A DNA stretch of 64,000 nucleotides, from the NCBI GenBank assembly GCA_951394405.1, contig OX596336.1, forward strand, positions 3,224,001 to 3,288,000, in the 5' to 3' direction. Shown piece after piece: positions 1 through 11,942 of the stretch. The position numbers were made by a program, and so were the translations under genes. Origin of the DNA: Coprinellus micaceus. Taxonomy: Eukaryota; Basidiomycota; Agaricomycetes; Agaricales; Psathyrellaceae. The first letter of the stretch is position 1. Every line of letters begins with the position of its first letter. Under the pieces are notes generated by a model. That model was not told the origin of the DNA. It worked only from the letters and a program-made list of their open reading frames with translations, and searched no databases.

Positions 1-1128
1 GCGCGGGCAGAGGAGGGGTGATGGAAGATCAGCGCTAGGGCTGAGAGGAGAAGAGGTCGTTTGTTGGGTTGAAGGGAATTCCGTCTCTCCAAGATGCGAT
101 CTTGTCGAGTCCACTTGCATCGACGAGCAGCTCGAGCTTCGCGTTTGGTTCATCGACGGTTCATCCGGGCCATAGGGATAGCTTCCTTCATCAGCTTCCA
201 TCCTCACAGTGTCCATCGCGTCGACATCGTTCGAGTCGAAACGGACGGTCGATGGGCCCTCTCCAAATGCCAATTCCTCCTCCTCCTCTCGCCTCGACTG
301 CTCGATCTCCTCCACGGTGGCGACGAAGATGCGAGGGGCCGACTCGGGCTCTCCGTTGTTGCCTTTCCCGATTCGTTCGAGGCAGGCAAGCTCCGGGATC
401 TTCGGGCGGATGGCCTCGAGGTAGCATAGGGCGGTCTGGAGGACGCAGCCGGAGGTGCGGGAGCGGCGGAGAACCTCGTGAACGAAGCCTCGAATCGGGA
501 CTAGATGTCGAAGCTCGCCGGTAGTGCCGCTCTGGACGAGAGCAGGAGGTGAGGGCGTGGGAATCGAAGCTGAGGCAGTGAATGCGGCGGTTGAGTGGGA
601 CTTGGGCGTGGCCAGTTGGTTGAAGGTGGTGTGCTCGAAAATTGGTGACTTGGGAGGGATGTTGGGGAGTGATGTGGTTTGCTTTGTAGGGCGGGGGGCG
701 TTGAAGGCTGGGGGGATATCCTGAGGACGCCAGACCTCGCACAAGGTCTTTACAGCTTGATCTATTCTCAAACGTAAACACCGATAAGGGGCGTGAGGGG
801 CGCGAGCCTCCAACTCACCGACGAGACCAAGTGCGAACTTGTTCTTGGATGCGTTGGCGTCACGCAAGGATTCCGTGGCCGACATGGCCGGATTCTGGAG
901 GGCGCTTCGATCTGAAGGGTCGCATGCGGCGGGGGTGGGGTGACAGGGTGATATTACCGAGGTTGCTGGGGTTGAATTGGAGGCTGGGGAGCTCGATTTC
1001 GAGCTCGAAGACGAAGATACAGATAGGGCGGCGGTATAGGGAGGCAGAGAACTGTAGGGCTGCCACCGAGCTCTCGTGCGAGAGGCCGGTGGAGCCCTGT
1101 GCGCGAGAGTGTGCGAGATGGCGTGCAT
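1..1128 (-). CDS. PCL-type (Pho85-class) cyclin, 5' part, runs off left edge
   Basis: Exons 1128-819 and 761 to beyond base 1, joined by a GTGAGT..AATAG intron with phase fitting (GLV|D). After a Ser/Pro-rich N-terminus of about 130 residues comes the first half of a cyclin box: HLVPIRGFVHEVLRRSRTS followed by GCVLQTALCYLEAIRPKIPE. This is the FI-x-V-x2-RS / L-x3-L-x-YL pattern of fungal PCL cyclins, which bind a Pho85-type CDK in cell-cycle or nutrient control. After PKIPEL there is an acidic, Ser-rich insertion of about 100 residues. The frame then reaches SPLLCPR, which looks like the start of the second half of the box, just at the window edge. Start chosen at the first in-frame ATG (1128); a later one at about 876 would shorten the N-terminus. 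The C-terminus is not visible, so the exact PCL subgroup is uncertain. Confidence 0.8.
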   Translation of the reverse strand, partial: MHAISHTLAHRAPPASRTRARWQPYSSLPPYTAALSVSSSSSSKSSSPASNSTPATSVISPCHPTPAACDPSDRSALQNPAMSATESLRDANASKNKFALGLVGELEARAPHAPYRCLRLRIDQAVKTLCEVWRPQDIPPAFNAPRPTKQTTSLPNIPPKSPIFEHTTFNQLATPKSHSTAAFTASASIPTPSPPALVQSGTTGELRHLVPIRGFVHEVLRRSRTSGCVLQTALCYLEAIRPKIPELACLERIGKGNNGEPESAPRIFVATVEEIEQSRREEEEELAFGEGPSTVRFDSNDVDAMDTVRMEADEGSYPYGPDEPSMNQTRSSSCSSMQVDSTRSHLGETEFPSTQQTTSSPLSPSADLPSPLLCPR

Positions 1129-4100
1129 TGGGTGTGGTTATGAGTGGGGAGTTGTAGTAATTAACGAGACCGAGAGGAGAGGGGGTTGTTGTGTTGAGTT
1201 GGGGGCTTGATTAGCGCGTGGATATGATTACTGGTGGCCGGAAAGGAATTCAGAGCTGCTTGACATGGGCTTCAGACTTGACAATAAAGATAGAGTTGAA
1301 CGAGGAGACAGAGACAGAGACAGAGGAGATGCTGGCAGAAATGGGCGAGAAAATTCGGATAAAGGGGGAGGGGTACATTGCGACTATGGAGTCAGAGAGG
1401 ATCGACCAAGTCTTGACTAGACCTGGGCCAATCCGAGATCACAGAGGCCGACTGAGTCAGTGGCCTTGTGACGAGGTGGGAGGGAGTTGGCTGGGAGTTG
1501 GCTGGGGAGGAACAGTGGCGGCAAGAGCAGCTGGCGTCGGTCGTTGGCTTGTTGATTACGATTCAGTCTCTTGTCTTTTGGCCCAGCCCAGCGCGAGTCA
1601 GCCCTTCCCATCCTAACACACGTCAACACCTCCGTCCGACTGACTCACAGCACAGCCCCGACTCCCTTGCCTTTTCCGGCCATCCCCCGCTCTCGGCACG
1701 CCCCTCACCGCCCCGGTCCAAGCACCGCAATCCTTGCTCCCACTGCACCCCCGCTTCTGTGATATCCCCAGCTCAATGTGTCCTGCTCTGTAGCTCTGTC
1801 TTGCTCAAAAATCTCTCGTGACTCGACTCCCGTCACAATTAGCGCTGGGTTGATCGCGAGGCACCTGCATTTCTCCCCGATGATTCACTCATCGTCGGGC
1901 CAACCTCCCATGACCGTCGGCTGGGTAACAGTTCGCCACCACTGCGGGTCATAGCCATACCCCAAAGGCTCCTTGGTTCTTGGCGGGAGCCCCTCCCCGC
2001 TTCCGAATGGAAACCTGGTGCTGCGGTCTATATATGAGTCCTCCAAGATGGTTACAGTCCTCACAGGACCATAGCCATTCCACTCGCCCCCTATTTAACG
2101 CTCTTGGGGGTGTCACGCGCAGGTCTTGACCTCTCGACATGGTGGTTCCAGCCGGAGCCGCATCCAACGGGAAATGCTCGACGCCAAACAGAATGCGCGA
2201 ATTCTCGAGTTCCGATAGGTTCCGCTGCCGTCCCGAATGGGAGTCACGAGTCAGTCGCCTTCCTTACCTCGACATACTTATACTCTGATCATTCACCCGC
2301 AATACACTCTAGATTAGATTTCACTCACGTCGCATGTCCCTTCTCCATTGTTATCCAGTTTCTATGGTACCTCGGCGTGGCCCAAGTCCCTCAGACGACC
2401 TCTTTATAGGTCACCCCAGCTCCAGGAAGCTCCAGGACCCAAGCTGCACCTTTGCGGTAGCGAGTCGCCCACGCTCAACCATGGGAACCGAAGGCGATCT
2501 ATACACGTCCTATACACGTCAGTCAATGTGACCACAGCCTTCGCCACACGAGGCTCGCAAACCTCAATCCGGATCCGCACGAACGCTCTATCGTCGACTG
2601 ACTAGGACACCCTCAATGGACAGACTATATTTGACTTGCTGGTTGATCATCTTTTCGCCGTAATGGAGCTTCGACATCTTGACTCGTTGGAATTCGAGAG
2701 CCTCCTATTGCCGATATGCGATGACAAAAACAAAGTCGATGCCATGCTGGTCCCTGCAGAGCTTGGTCAGCTTAGCAAACCCAAGGTAAGCGCGCAGCTG
2801 CTCGCCGGAATCGAGACTCCAGAAACGAGGGCTGTGGTTGCCATGACCGGCTGCGGCTACAAATAGTGTGCCCACATTACTCACGCAGTCTTCGGATAGG
2901 CAATGGAGGGCTATGGAGGGGCGGTTGAATGCGCAGTGCGCGCTCTCTGCTTCGCTCAACTGCTGGTGGGAGGTGTTCGGGTTATCGGACGAAGGCTGTG
3001 GGCTTTCGTGGGGCTGGGGAGCTGTTATGACAGGAGAATTGCACAGCATTCGACCTTGTCAGAAAATAAGCGCCTTACCCTGCCTCTAGTATTCTTGCTT
3101 TGATGAAACCTGTGTTGCTATAAAATTCGACCGTGCTAAGTCCCTGGGTTCCAGAATACATACCTGAGGGCTAGCATTTACCATAGTTTCTGCAATTACC
3201 CAATGACGCGAATCCAAAGCCCTGGAAAGCATCATTGAACGCAGGGCCCTTGTTTCAAGCGCACACACCATCCGCATCGACATCTATGCTTGGATGATCG
3301 GCGAAAGTGCAGGGTAAGAAGCTCCACTTCGCAGATCTCCCTGGCTGCTGGAAGGGAATTTGAGAATTGAGATGGTATGGCATCCTACATGCGAACGCGT
3401 TGAGATAATATCCGTGCAGGGTTCTCATTTCGAATACACACCTTTCAGCGACGTATTCCAGGTACCAGAGTGGGGAGGTAGGGTTCCCCTGATCGAAGAC
3501 AGGGAATCGCGATGAAGGTCAGGAGAAACACTCCAAAAATACGATTACATTAACGGTGGAAAGGTTATCCTGGCTCAAACACTTTGCTGTCGTACCATTC
3601 AATCAATCACCCTCGTCGTATTCGCCTGGCACTCCCTGATCGAAGACGGAGAATCGCGATGTCTGGCAGGAGATTCATCACAGCTCTGGAAATCGGTGCA
3701 TTGAGAAAGGGAAAAGTTACTGGCTCAAACCTCGACGTTCAGCTGCACTCCTTCTCCTTCTTTCCAATCGCGAACTTGTTTCAGACATATGAGCTTCTAC
3801 AGCCCACTCGAGGACAGGGTATAGGGTTGCAGCAAGCTGTGAGAGCACACGTACAGCGTGCATGCGCCGTGTTCGTTTAGACGCTGGGGAGATCAAAGCG
3901 GAAATTGCTGTACGGGAGTTCGCGTTCCAGGAATTAGATAAGATAAGGGCACACACACACACCTCTGGACCTCGTTGCACCTCGCGCATAGCGAGACCAG
4001 ATTACTGTAAAGAGACTGTGCCCTGTGCTCGAGCCAAAATCGCACAACATTAAATGTGAAATGAAAGCGCACATACGTCGGTTTTTCATACAACACTGCC

Positions 4101-7100
4101 TAGAATCTGATTTGCATGAAATGACACCAACAAGCACCGTCCCGATTCGCTCGACGAGCACAGTTGCGTCACTGCCGTCGTCCTCATGCCCGGGAACCCA
4201 CTCGCAGGGGCATGCACCCACCTCGCCGGGTGTTGGCCGAGACAGGCAACTTGGTTTTAGGTCACCGTCCAAAGAGGCTTTTGGAACCCGGGAGTGGGGG
4301 AAATGAAGTGTCACTGCGACACATGGCATTGAAGGAAATGGGGACCACGACATGCCCTATTCCAGCCAATTGGGCGGTTCTGGATTGCCATTCATGGTTA
4401 CTCCCCTGGGCGGAGATTGCCTGAAGTGCAGGGAGAGTGCGGCGACACAGGGCAATGCACCGAAGGACCGAGCCTCGGTTACCTAAAGGGTGAAATGAGG
4501 ATCTGCCTGCTGCACATATCGTCATGAACGGGGCGAGGTGAGTCAGGGCACCCTTTCATTTACCTCTCTAGCGAAAGGCCCTACTACGTCGTCACGGCGA
4601 TAGGTTCGCGAAAGGCGTGTGGCGCTTGATGGATGTCCTTGGCGTTTCAAAGCTTGAAGCCTGTCCAGTAATGAAGTCCCAGGGGCGACAGAGATATGAA
4701 AAACTGGAAATCCGGCCTAGCCTGAACGTAAATGGAATTGGGCATAATCCTCTTCTCCAAGCCTACGGACGAGAGATAGCGCTGCAACGACGGGGCTGAC
4801 CTGCCTCTTTGAGGTGGAGTCTCCCGAGAGGGGTCTCGTTTCAGGCCAACGAGGTCAGGGATCCACCGACATATCTGCCTTCTATAGATTTTGGGTAACC
4901 GATTTTTGTCGCGGTGGCGCAGGAATAAGAAGCAGGATCTTGGCGGCGTCATACCAAAGCCTCCATCACGGTCGATCAGGACTCTGAAGGATGTAGTATA
5001 CGAGACTGTGCCTCTGATCTGCGGGGATCCCAATAGAGTCGCCGACACCAGGATGGAGGCGAAGCAACGCGGCCTACGCGTGTCGGGGAGCTCCACCGTT
5101 AGAGCCTCGTAGAGGGTTCGCTCCCGAGGGCCGCACGGTCCCTAGAGGCGCGAGGCCGGGAGCACTGTGACATACGAAAGACTGAAACAAGGTCGAGGAA
5201 GCTGCCTGGCGACCTGACATATGCAAGAACATCGAGGGTGGGGGATCGGTTACCGTGCCGCTGCTGCTGCTGCCCACCAAGCCGCGGGCAGCCCTCGTAA
5301 TGGAAGCGAGTCTCCACCGAAGAAGAGAATCGACCTTTCATCTGGCGGTGATCATGATCGACGCTGCCAACTTTGAGCATCGATAGAGAGCATCGAGATC
5401 CTCATATCCCCCGGCGCTACGCATCGTTGACACGAGGCGGGTGGAAGCCGAAGCTGAGTTGGTCGGGGACAGAAAGATATGTTTCGTTTCGGGTGTCGAA
5501 TTTCCAGAGTATTCAAAGGGGGTGCCCCGCAGACGAGTCGGGTCTTTAATTGACCTGAGGTGTGCCGAAAGACAGAGCCCTTGAAACCCGGAGGGTGCCT
5601 CGAGGTCTCGGCTTTCCGCGAAGCACGGAAGCATGGGGCGGAGCAGAGACGACGATGAGCGACCCATCCCTGGAAGTTCTTGATCGAGGACCCGAGGTGC
5701 CTACATTCTAGTTTCGACTAGTGGGCGTGGGAGGGTGAGATACGCAAACACAAACTGCACGAAGGGAGATAGTTCCATATGCTGACCGCCGTTTCCTTGT
5801 TGCCGGTCTCAAACTCGATGGCGCCCAAGGGTGACTGCGATCACAGCGCGCCAGACTGTGTACCTGATCGGTGAGGGCATGGATTGAGGCTCGCATGAAT
5901 TCGCCCTTCGTTGAGCGATTCTCAGAAGCGAGAAGCCACCGAGCTTACAAGATCTAACGTCCTGGCCATTCGATCAGTTGCTACCGTCGTACAGGGCGGT
6001 AGGAGGTGAACGTACGGCTTGAGCGCTTAAGCGAGCGCCGGCGCTTCCACCGCAACAGGGGGTCGGGATGCATTGATAACCATCGGGGCCAGCCATCGTA
6101 CCTGGTCAGGGTAGAGCCTGGCCCACTGCCGGAGAGCTCGCAAGGCTAAGCTTGGGCGGTGAGGGATGGCCGTCTGATGAGGCCGGTCGTTTCTGAGTCC
6201 GGAGGGAACTTCTCTCCGAAGACAGCTGGTGTCTTCAGTGTGTGCCGGTGTGTCATTCCGCAAGAAACCCAAAAGGTCAGATGTCTCGCATAGCAAGCTT
6301 CCTACGGGAGGGTTAGCCGATCGAAGTGGTGTTCGCCCTCGTTGGCGGCGTAGTCTTGGCCCAAGAGGGTAGACGATTTCCTCTTCAGGACTCCGCAGCA
6401 ATGGAAGTGCTCGCGTAGCGCCCTAAGCAGCATCGAGCGAGCGCTTACCGACAAATCACGATTAAGAGAACGAAGAATAGGCGGTGCGATGCGGAGTTGC
6501 AGGGTAAAAATACGAGTCTTCTTCCCCTCCTCTCCCAGGCTGTTCCATGTGGTCGGGGACTTTGAGGGATTTTCCAGCGAACAGCGTGGTTGTTCAAGGA
6601 CCATCTGACTTGCGTTCTTCACGGTAGTTCTTGTGAACAGACGCTATTCGTGAAAGGGGAAGGGTAGGCGTGAGTTACGGAAGGCCATTCGATGAGGGTT
6701 AGGAGGAGAGAGCTTACCTTTAGGATATGATCTTATGGCGGGTCGCTGGGACATTTTCGGACATTCTCTCTGGCTTCGATGTCGTGCCGTCTTGAGGGTG
6801 AGGACACGTTGATGCTCTCGGGCAAGTACACTCTCTGAAACAGATAGATGAGCGGTGAGATGTACAGCAAACGTTTACCAAACTCGATATTCAATATCCC
6901 GAGATGTAACTTGGACAGCTGACAATCTGGGCCTAGCAACAGCAATTGATCGATAGACAGGGCCCACAGGGGCATCGCGATGGAAATGACCCACTCTCCC
7001 ATGCGCGGCGGGAGCCAAAGTCGCGCCTATCTCGCTTGCTGACCTTCTCGTGGGCTTCCTCGATGGTTGGGATTGTCGGAAATATCGAACTGGAGGAGCT

Positions 7101-7418
7101 CGGGAGATGGCTGACATCACTCGAGCCGAGAGAGCGGTGAAAGATGATGAAACCCCACACCGCCAAGCATCTTCCTGATGGCGGCAATGATAAAACGACA
7201 ATGTTCATCTTGGAATAAGGCTTGGATTGCCCGTGCGCTGGGTTGCCTTTCTTAACCGAAACGTCCACCGTCACCGACATATCCTCTTTTCCCTCCTCCC
7301 CTCATCTCCGCCCTCCCCTCAGCAACAAAGCCCCTCTGGGCCTCTCCCTAGCTCCCTGGTCCCTCGTCATTCATTCAACGATCAACTCGAAGACACTAGC
7401 TATCGTTTAACTCGTATA
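1129..7418. other. gene-poor stretch without a convincing gene
   Basis: About 6.3 kb separates the cyclin start from the SLT gene. Open frames here are short, overlap on both strands and match no family I know. Visible structure: a GAGACAGA-type microsatellite near 1305-1330, a (CA)n tract near 3951-3962, a diverged tandem duplication at 3488-3730, and a weak minus-strand gene candidate around 6600-7002 (see rejected items). No tRNA, transposon end or long repeat is recognised. Confidence 0.5.
3488..3730. repeat. diverged tandem duplication, unit about 148 bp
   Basis: CTGATCGAAGACAGGGAATC at about 3488 recurs as CTGATCGAAGACGGAGAATC at about 3635. Further along, AAAGGTTATCCTGGCTCAAAC-like sequence at 3560-3580 recurs as GAAAAGTTACTGGCTCAAAC at 3711-3730. 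Both pairs are spaced 147-150 bp apart, so the copies are co-linear. The middles have diverged. No coding frame runs through both copies. Confidence 0.65.
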
Positions 7419-8715
7419 ATGAAGTTCCCGGCTGTCCTGGTGGCCCTCGTCGTCTCCGTTGCGACAGTCGACGCATACCGCCTCGGCCACGACCACTCCC
7501 TGGGCCATGTTGCGCGCCATCACGACATTTCTCTAGTCCAGCGCCAGAGCACCACCCTTGAGAAGAAGCAGCGCAAACGCTGCAGGGCCCGATCCGCTTC
7601 CTCGGGTTCCTCTTCATCTTCCACTGCGCCGGTTAGTGCGTTTTTTGTTCAGCCATCGATCGACGGGAGAGCTGACGTGGACTGATTCCACAAGACCTCC
7701 ACGACTTCTAAGCCTCCCGCTGCCGCCGTCGCCCCTACATCCACTAAGAAGACTTCGTCTTCGAGTGCTGCCCCCAAGCCAACCGAGAACAATGTTAGCT
7801 CTGGCGGAGGCTCGAGCGGCGGAAACACCCTGAACCTCTCCAGCGCTTGTGGCGCATCCCGTGCGCAGTGTGAGCACCTTCCTTGGATACCACTGAATTT
7901 TAACTGACAACATGCATACCCAGCCAAGCCTTCCAAGCTCACCGGGCCGAATGGACACATTGACTTCCTTAACTGTGGTATCGAGGGCGGGGGATGGAAC
8001 CCCCCCAAGGTCACTCTCCAGAACGTCATCTACAAGTCTCTCGATGAGGCTCTTGCGATGCCTAACAGTCCGTTCCACAACTGCAGGCCCTACCTCGACT
8101 TGTTCAAGAGGTACGGCGCTGAGACAGGCGTTCCTGCCATCATGATTGCGTCCATTGCGATGCAGGAGAGCTCCTGCAACAGGAACACCGTTGGCGGTGG
8201 CGGAGAACAGGGCTTGATGCAAATTACCAAGGAAAAATGCGGTGGGGCTCCCGGCGGCGATTGTAAGAACCCGGTGAGTAGATCCACCCACACACGGTAC
8301 TGGAGCACTGTAGACTAAAATTTGATGCAGGACTTCAACATCCGCACTGGCACCTACTACTACGCCAACAGGATCAAGGCCACCGGAGGTAACCTTCTCC
8401 TGGCTACTGGTAGTTACAACGGCTGGGTCCCTGGAATGAACGTCGTGCGTATTATTTCGAACGGGTGATGATATTGAATTCGGACTGAGAGCTGGTTCTC
8501 TGTTATTGTAGGGCTACGCTACTCGTGCTCGTCACAGCTCTTGCTGCAGGTGCCAGAACAACCTTGACTAGTATGTACCTTCGTATTCCGCCCCGAGACT
8601 GCCTCTGATGACCGATAATTGCAGCCTCCACCAGTTCTTCAACGGCTGGATCCAAGGTGTTGACGCCTACCAAGCCAACATGAAGAAGTACGACAACTTG
8701 GCCGTCTGCGGTTAG
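7419..8715 (+). CDS. secreted lysozyme-like protein with transglycosylase SLT domain
   Basis: Six exons: 7419-7631, 7695-7869, 7924-8273, 8331-8444, 8512-8570, 8625-8715; 333 aa. The N-terminus MKFPAVLVALVVSVATVDA is a clear signal peptide. It is followed by a basic, Ser/Thr/Lys-rich linker of about 120 residues. The C-terminal half is an SLT/GH23-like fold: GVPAIMIASIAMQESSCN carries the expected catalytic Glu (QES), then EQGLMQITKEKCGG, then TGSYNGW. Several Cys in the C-terminal half suggest disulfides and export. The family cleaves peptidoglycan-like glycans; in Agaricomycetes the substrate is not established, and bacterial wall is an inference. Start: first ATG in front of the signal peptide. 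Confidence 0.88.
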
Positions 8716-9229
8716 GGAGGTGTCATTTGTCTTTAAATGACTGGACTATGGACGACGGATAATCCGTCTCTTCGGAAATTAAGAAGTTTACATACCCGCC
8801 ACAAGGGATCTGCGCGTGCCAGCCCATCGATTGTGCTGGTTCACGTACAGCTCCTGGCTACTTACCACTTTACCTAGTCCCACATTCATTTCTCCCTGTC
8901 TCCTCGTCGGTCTGGTTATCGTGTGGTGGAACCTGTGGTTCTGCCTCTCTGCCTGGCGCGAGCGATGATCGATACCCACCACTATCCCTTTTAATGTGAG
9001 CTGGTGATCCATTCTGGTTTTTTCACGATCCCGTTCGGTTGTTTACACGCACACCAATGGTATACTATTCAAATCCTTGACTGTCAAAGAGCGAGATCCC
9101 CGAGGGATAACACGAAGGTAGGACCCTTTGATCAGGGGCGTGAGAACTGTGAGCTCTATAAGTATGGGACTTCGCGGTCAAAAAGTCTAGACTTGGTACC
9201 ATCAGCCTGGGTACTATCGAGTGCACTCA
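8716..9229. other. intergenic, SLT gene to PPT1
   Basis: About 0.5 kb between two plus-strand genes. It should contain the 3' end of the SLT transcript and the promoter/leader of PPT1. I see no gene, repeat or RNA. Confidence 0.6.
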
Positions 9230-11687
9230 ATGGGCGACTCATCAGCGTCATCCTCTCCATCTCTGGCTGGCTCGACGCCTCCATCTTCAGTGCCATCACC
9301 AGAAATTCAGACCCTGTCGTTATCAGACAGCCCCAAGGTTGTGTCCGAGGAGGACAAGTCGGAGGCTCTGAAACTCAAGGGAGAGGCCAACAAGGCATTT
9401 GTCGGTGCGCATGCGCGTCTATTCTGGTCGCTAGGATCTCTTTTGCTGATCTATATATCTGTCGCTCTGCTCTTGTATGACCACCAGCCCATGACTTTCC
9501 AAAAGCTGCCACGTTCTATTCGCTGGCGATTGACAAGAACTCCAATGACCCTGTGTTCTGGTGTAATCGTGCGGCGACCCGCATGAAATTGGAAGAGCAC
9601 GGTTACGCTCTGTCAGACGCCAGTCAGTTGTCTCCTTCGCGCCTCGTTTCGCGGAGGTTCTGGGTTTTAACATACTTTACGTAGCCGAGGCAATCCGCCT
9701 GGATCCCAAATACGTGAAGGCTTACTATCGGTGAGTAACCTGGTTCCCTTAACCTCTATCAGCAGCCTTTAATCTGCCTTTTGACAAGGACAGGCGTGCG
9801 ACATGTCACCTGCAGCTCATGAAGTACCAACTGGCCGTGGCCGATTTCAAAAAGGTTCTGGCCTTGGAACCCAGCAACGATACTGTGCGATCTCAGCTAG
9901 TGTCCACCCAGAAACTCATCAGGAAAATCGAGTTCGAGAAGGTATACCTCTTCCCACTGCTCCCTAATTGTTTCTTGCTGATGTGCAAGGACCATCTATC
10001 AGGCCATCGAATTCGAAGGAGAGAAATGCGCGGTCGACCGGTGTCTGGAGATCATACAGGAAGGCACGTAGTAATCGCGTCTGAGCTGAATGTCTTGGAA
10101 GCTGATTCTAGTACAGGAGGATGCGAAGTGGACACGGCCTACGCGGGACCCAAGCTCGAGGAGGTTGATGGCAAATACAAAATCACCGAGGAGTTCATTC
10201 AAGGAATGATCGAATGGTTCAAAGCAGGAAAGACGTTGCCTAAACGGTATGTTTGGGAGATCGTCCTGGGTGCACACGAGCACTTTGCCAAGGGTGAGAG
10301 TCTCGTGGATGTGGACATCCCGGATGGCGTTACGATCGACGTTATTGGAGACGTCCACGGTAAGTAACGCAGCCCAGGCATCACCCCAACGTTCTCGTGC
10401 TAATCCCATATGTTTAGGCCAGTTCTACGACGTCCTGCACCTCTTCTCTTTGACTGGAACCCCGAACGAGAAGCATTACCTATTAATGAACGGTGATCTC
10501 GTCGACCGAGGTTCTTGGTCAATAGAAGTCATTTTATTGGCCTTCGCTTACAAGTGTAAGTGCTTCACCTTACTGGCCGCTGGCGGTGTCTGACACTCCC
10601 TCAGGGCGCTACCCCAAGTACATGTACCTCAATCGCGGAAACCATGAAGCAAAGGACATGAACAGGAGCTATGGCTTTGAGGGTGAAGCCAAACACAAGC
10701 ATGGCGAGCAATCATACAAGGTACGTCCGTCTCCTGTACGTGTTATGTACGCTAGTGAAGCCAACAAATCCAACTCGTAGCTCTTTGCCTACGTATTCAC
10801 GACGAGTAAGCCAATCTTTGACCGGGCGCGACATACACGCTCATTCATTTGTAGTGCCGCTTTCCACTCTGATCAGCGCAACGACGCCGCCTGTTGGAAA
10901 GGAGGCTGAGAATGCCATCGTTTCAGAGCAAGGTTTCAAGAGGTACTTCGTGGTGCATGGTGGTTTGTTCAGCAAGGACGGTGTCACGCTCGACGATATC
11001 CGCAAGGTTCAGCGTGTAGGACAACAGCCAGGGCAGTCAGGGTTGATGTGTATGTGTTCATGCCAGTGTACCCGTGCATCTCGTATTCATTCTAACGAAC
11101 TTGTGCATCACAGGCGAGATGCTCTGGACGGACCCTCAAGAAAAGCCTGGGAGGGGACCAAGCAAGAGGGTGGGTTTAAAACTATGCTCCTATGACTGAA
11201 TATGGGCCTAACTTTGAAAAGGGTGTCGGAATCGCTTTCGGCCCCGATGTAACCCAGAAGTGGTGCGAACTTAACAAAGTGTCGGGCATCATCCGAAGTC
11301 ACGAAGTTCGACAAGGTAAATGTGCACCATTTAGCTTGAAAGAAACCTTTCTGATCAACCTTTGTGTAGCTGGGTATCAGATCGAACATGGTGGACTCTG
11401 CACAACTGTGAGCCCACCCCCTCCGTTTGCTTAGGAAATAATTGCTGATGCTCTGTCCCCTAGGTATTCTCTGCGCCCAACTACGTCGACCAATCAGGCA
11501 ACAAGGGTGCATTCGTAAGTTCCTCGTACTTCTACTACCCTTCTCCACCTAACTGACCACTTGGTCGAAGATCCGGATCGACAATGCTGGAACGCGAGAA
11601 TACGTCCAATTCCAAGCTGTTCCTCATCCTCCTATGAAGCCTATGGCATACCTTCAAGGGGGTATGCAGCAGTTGATGATGGCGTAG
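9230..11687 (+). CDS. PPT1: serine/threonine protein phosphatase 5 (TPR-PP5)
   Basis: Fifteen exons: 9230-9404, 9488-9622, 9685-9730, 9794-9941, 10003-10067, 10112-10359, 10418-10555, 10605-10720, 10781-10805, 10855-11049, 11114-11169, 11222-11315, 11370-11407, 11464-11514, 11571-11687; 548 aa, near the usual PP5 length (about 500). Three TPRs occupy roughly residues 35-140 ([51 protein letters not shown]). The PPP catalytic core follows with GDVHGQ, GDLVDRG and [10 protein letters not shown], then HGGLF, IIRSHE and FSAPNYVD, so metal and phosphate ligands are intact. The TPRs normally bind the Hsp90 C-terminus and relieve autoinhibition. The exon 5/6 junction is ambiguous: GT-AG as given, or GC-AG (10063/10117), both in frame. 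A second in-frame ATG lies three codons upstream (9221). Confidence 0.95.
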
Positions 11688-11942
11688 AGCGCGGTTACTT
11701 TCATACATATCTCATTTGTTTATATACATACTACAGCTGGTGCTTTCGCATTCAACACAGTTGACACTTCAAATCCAAGCAAACCCTTACCAAGTTGTTT
11801 ACCGTGGGAATAGCTCAGCATTGTTGGGTTTGCATTCACGGTTGCTGTCGTCCACATCTCTTCAACCACATCCTCTCTCATCTCGGCTCTCAGTATACAC
11901 AGTGACTCGGACGTACGCGTCGCATACTTAAATCACAGCACC

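Noticed and set aside
191..781. 196-codon minus-strand frame over the cyclin gene
   Set aside because: It is a shifted shadow of the cyclin exon, which carries the recognisable cyclin box in another frame.
6595..7002. Minus-strand three-exon candidate beginning MGEWVISIAMPLWALSIDQL
   Set aside because: Splice sites GTAAAC..TTTCAG and GTAAGC..GAATAG are plausible and the joined frame is open for about 95 codons. It stops soon after the second junction, has no domain and no clear upstream support.
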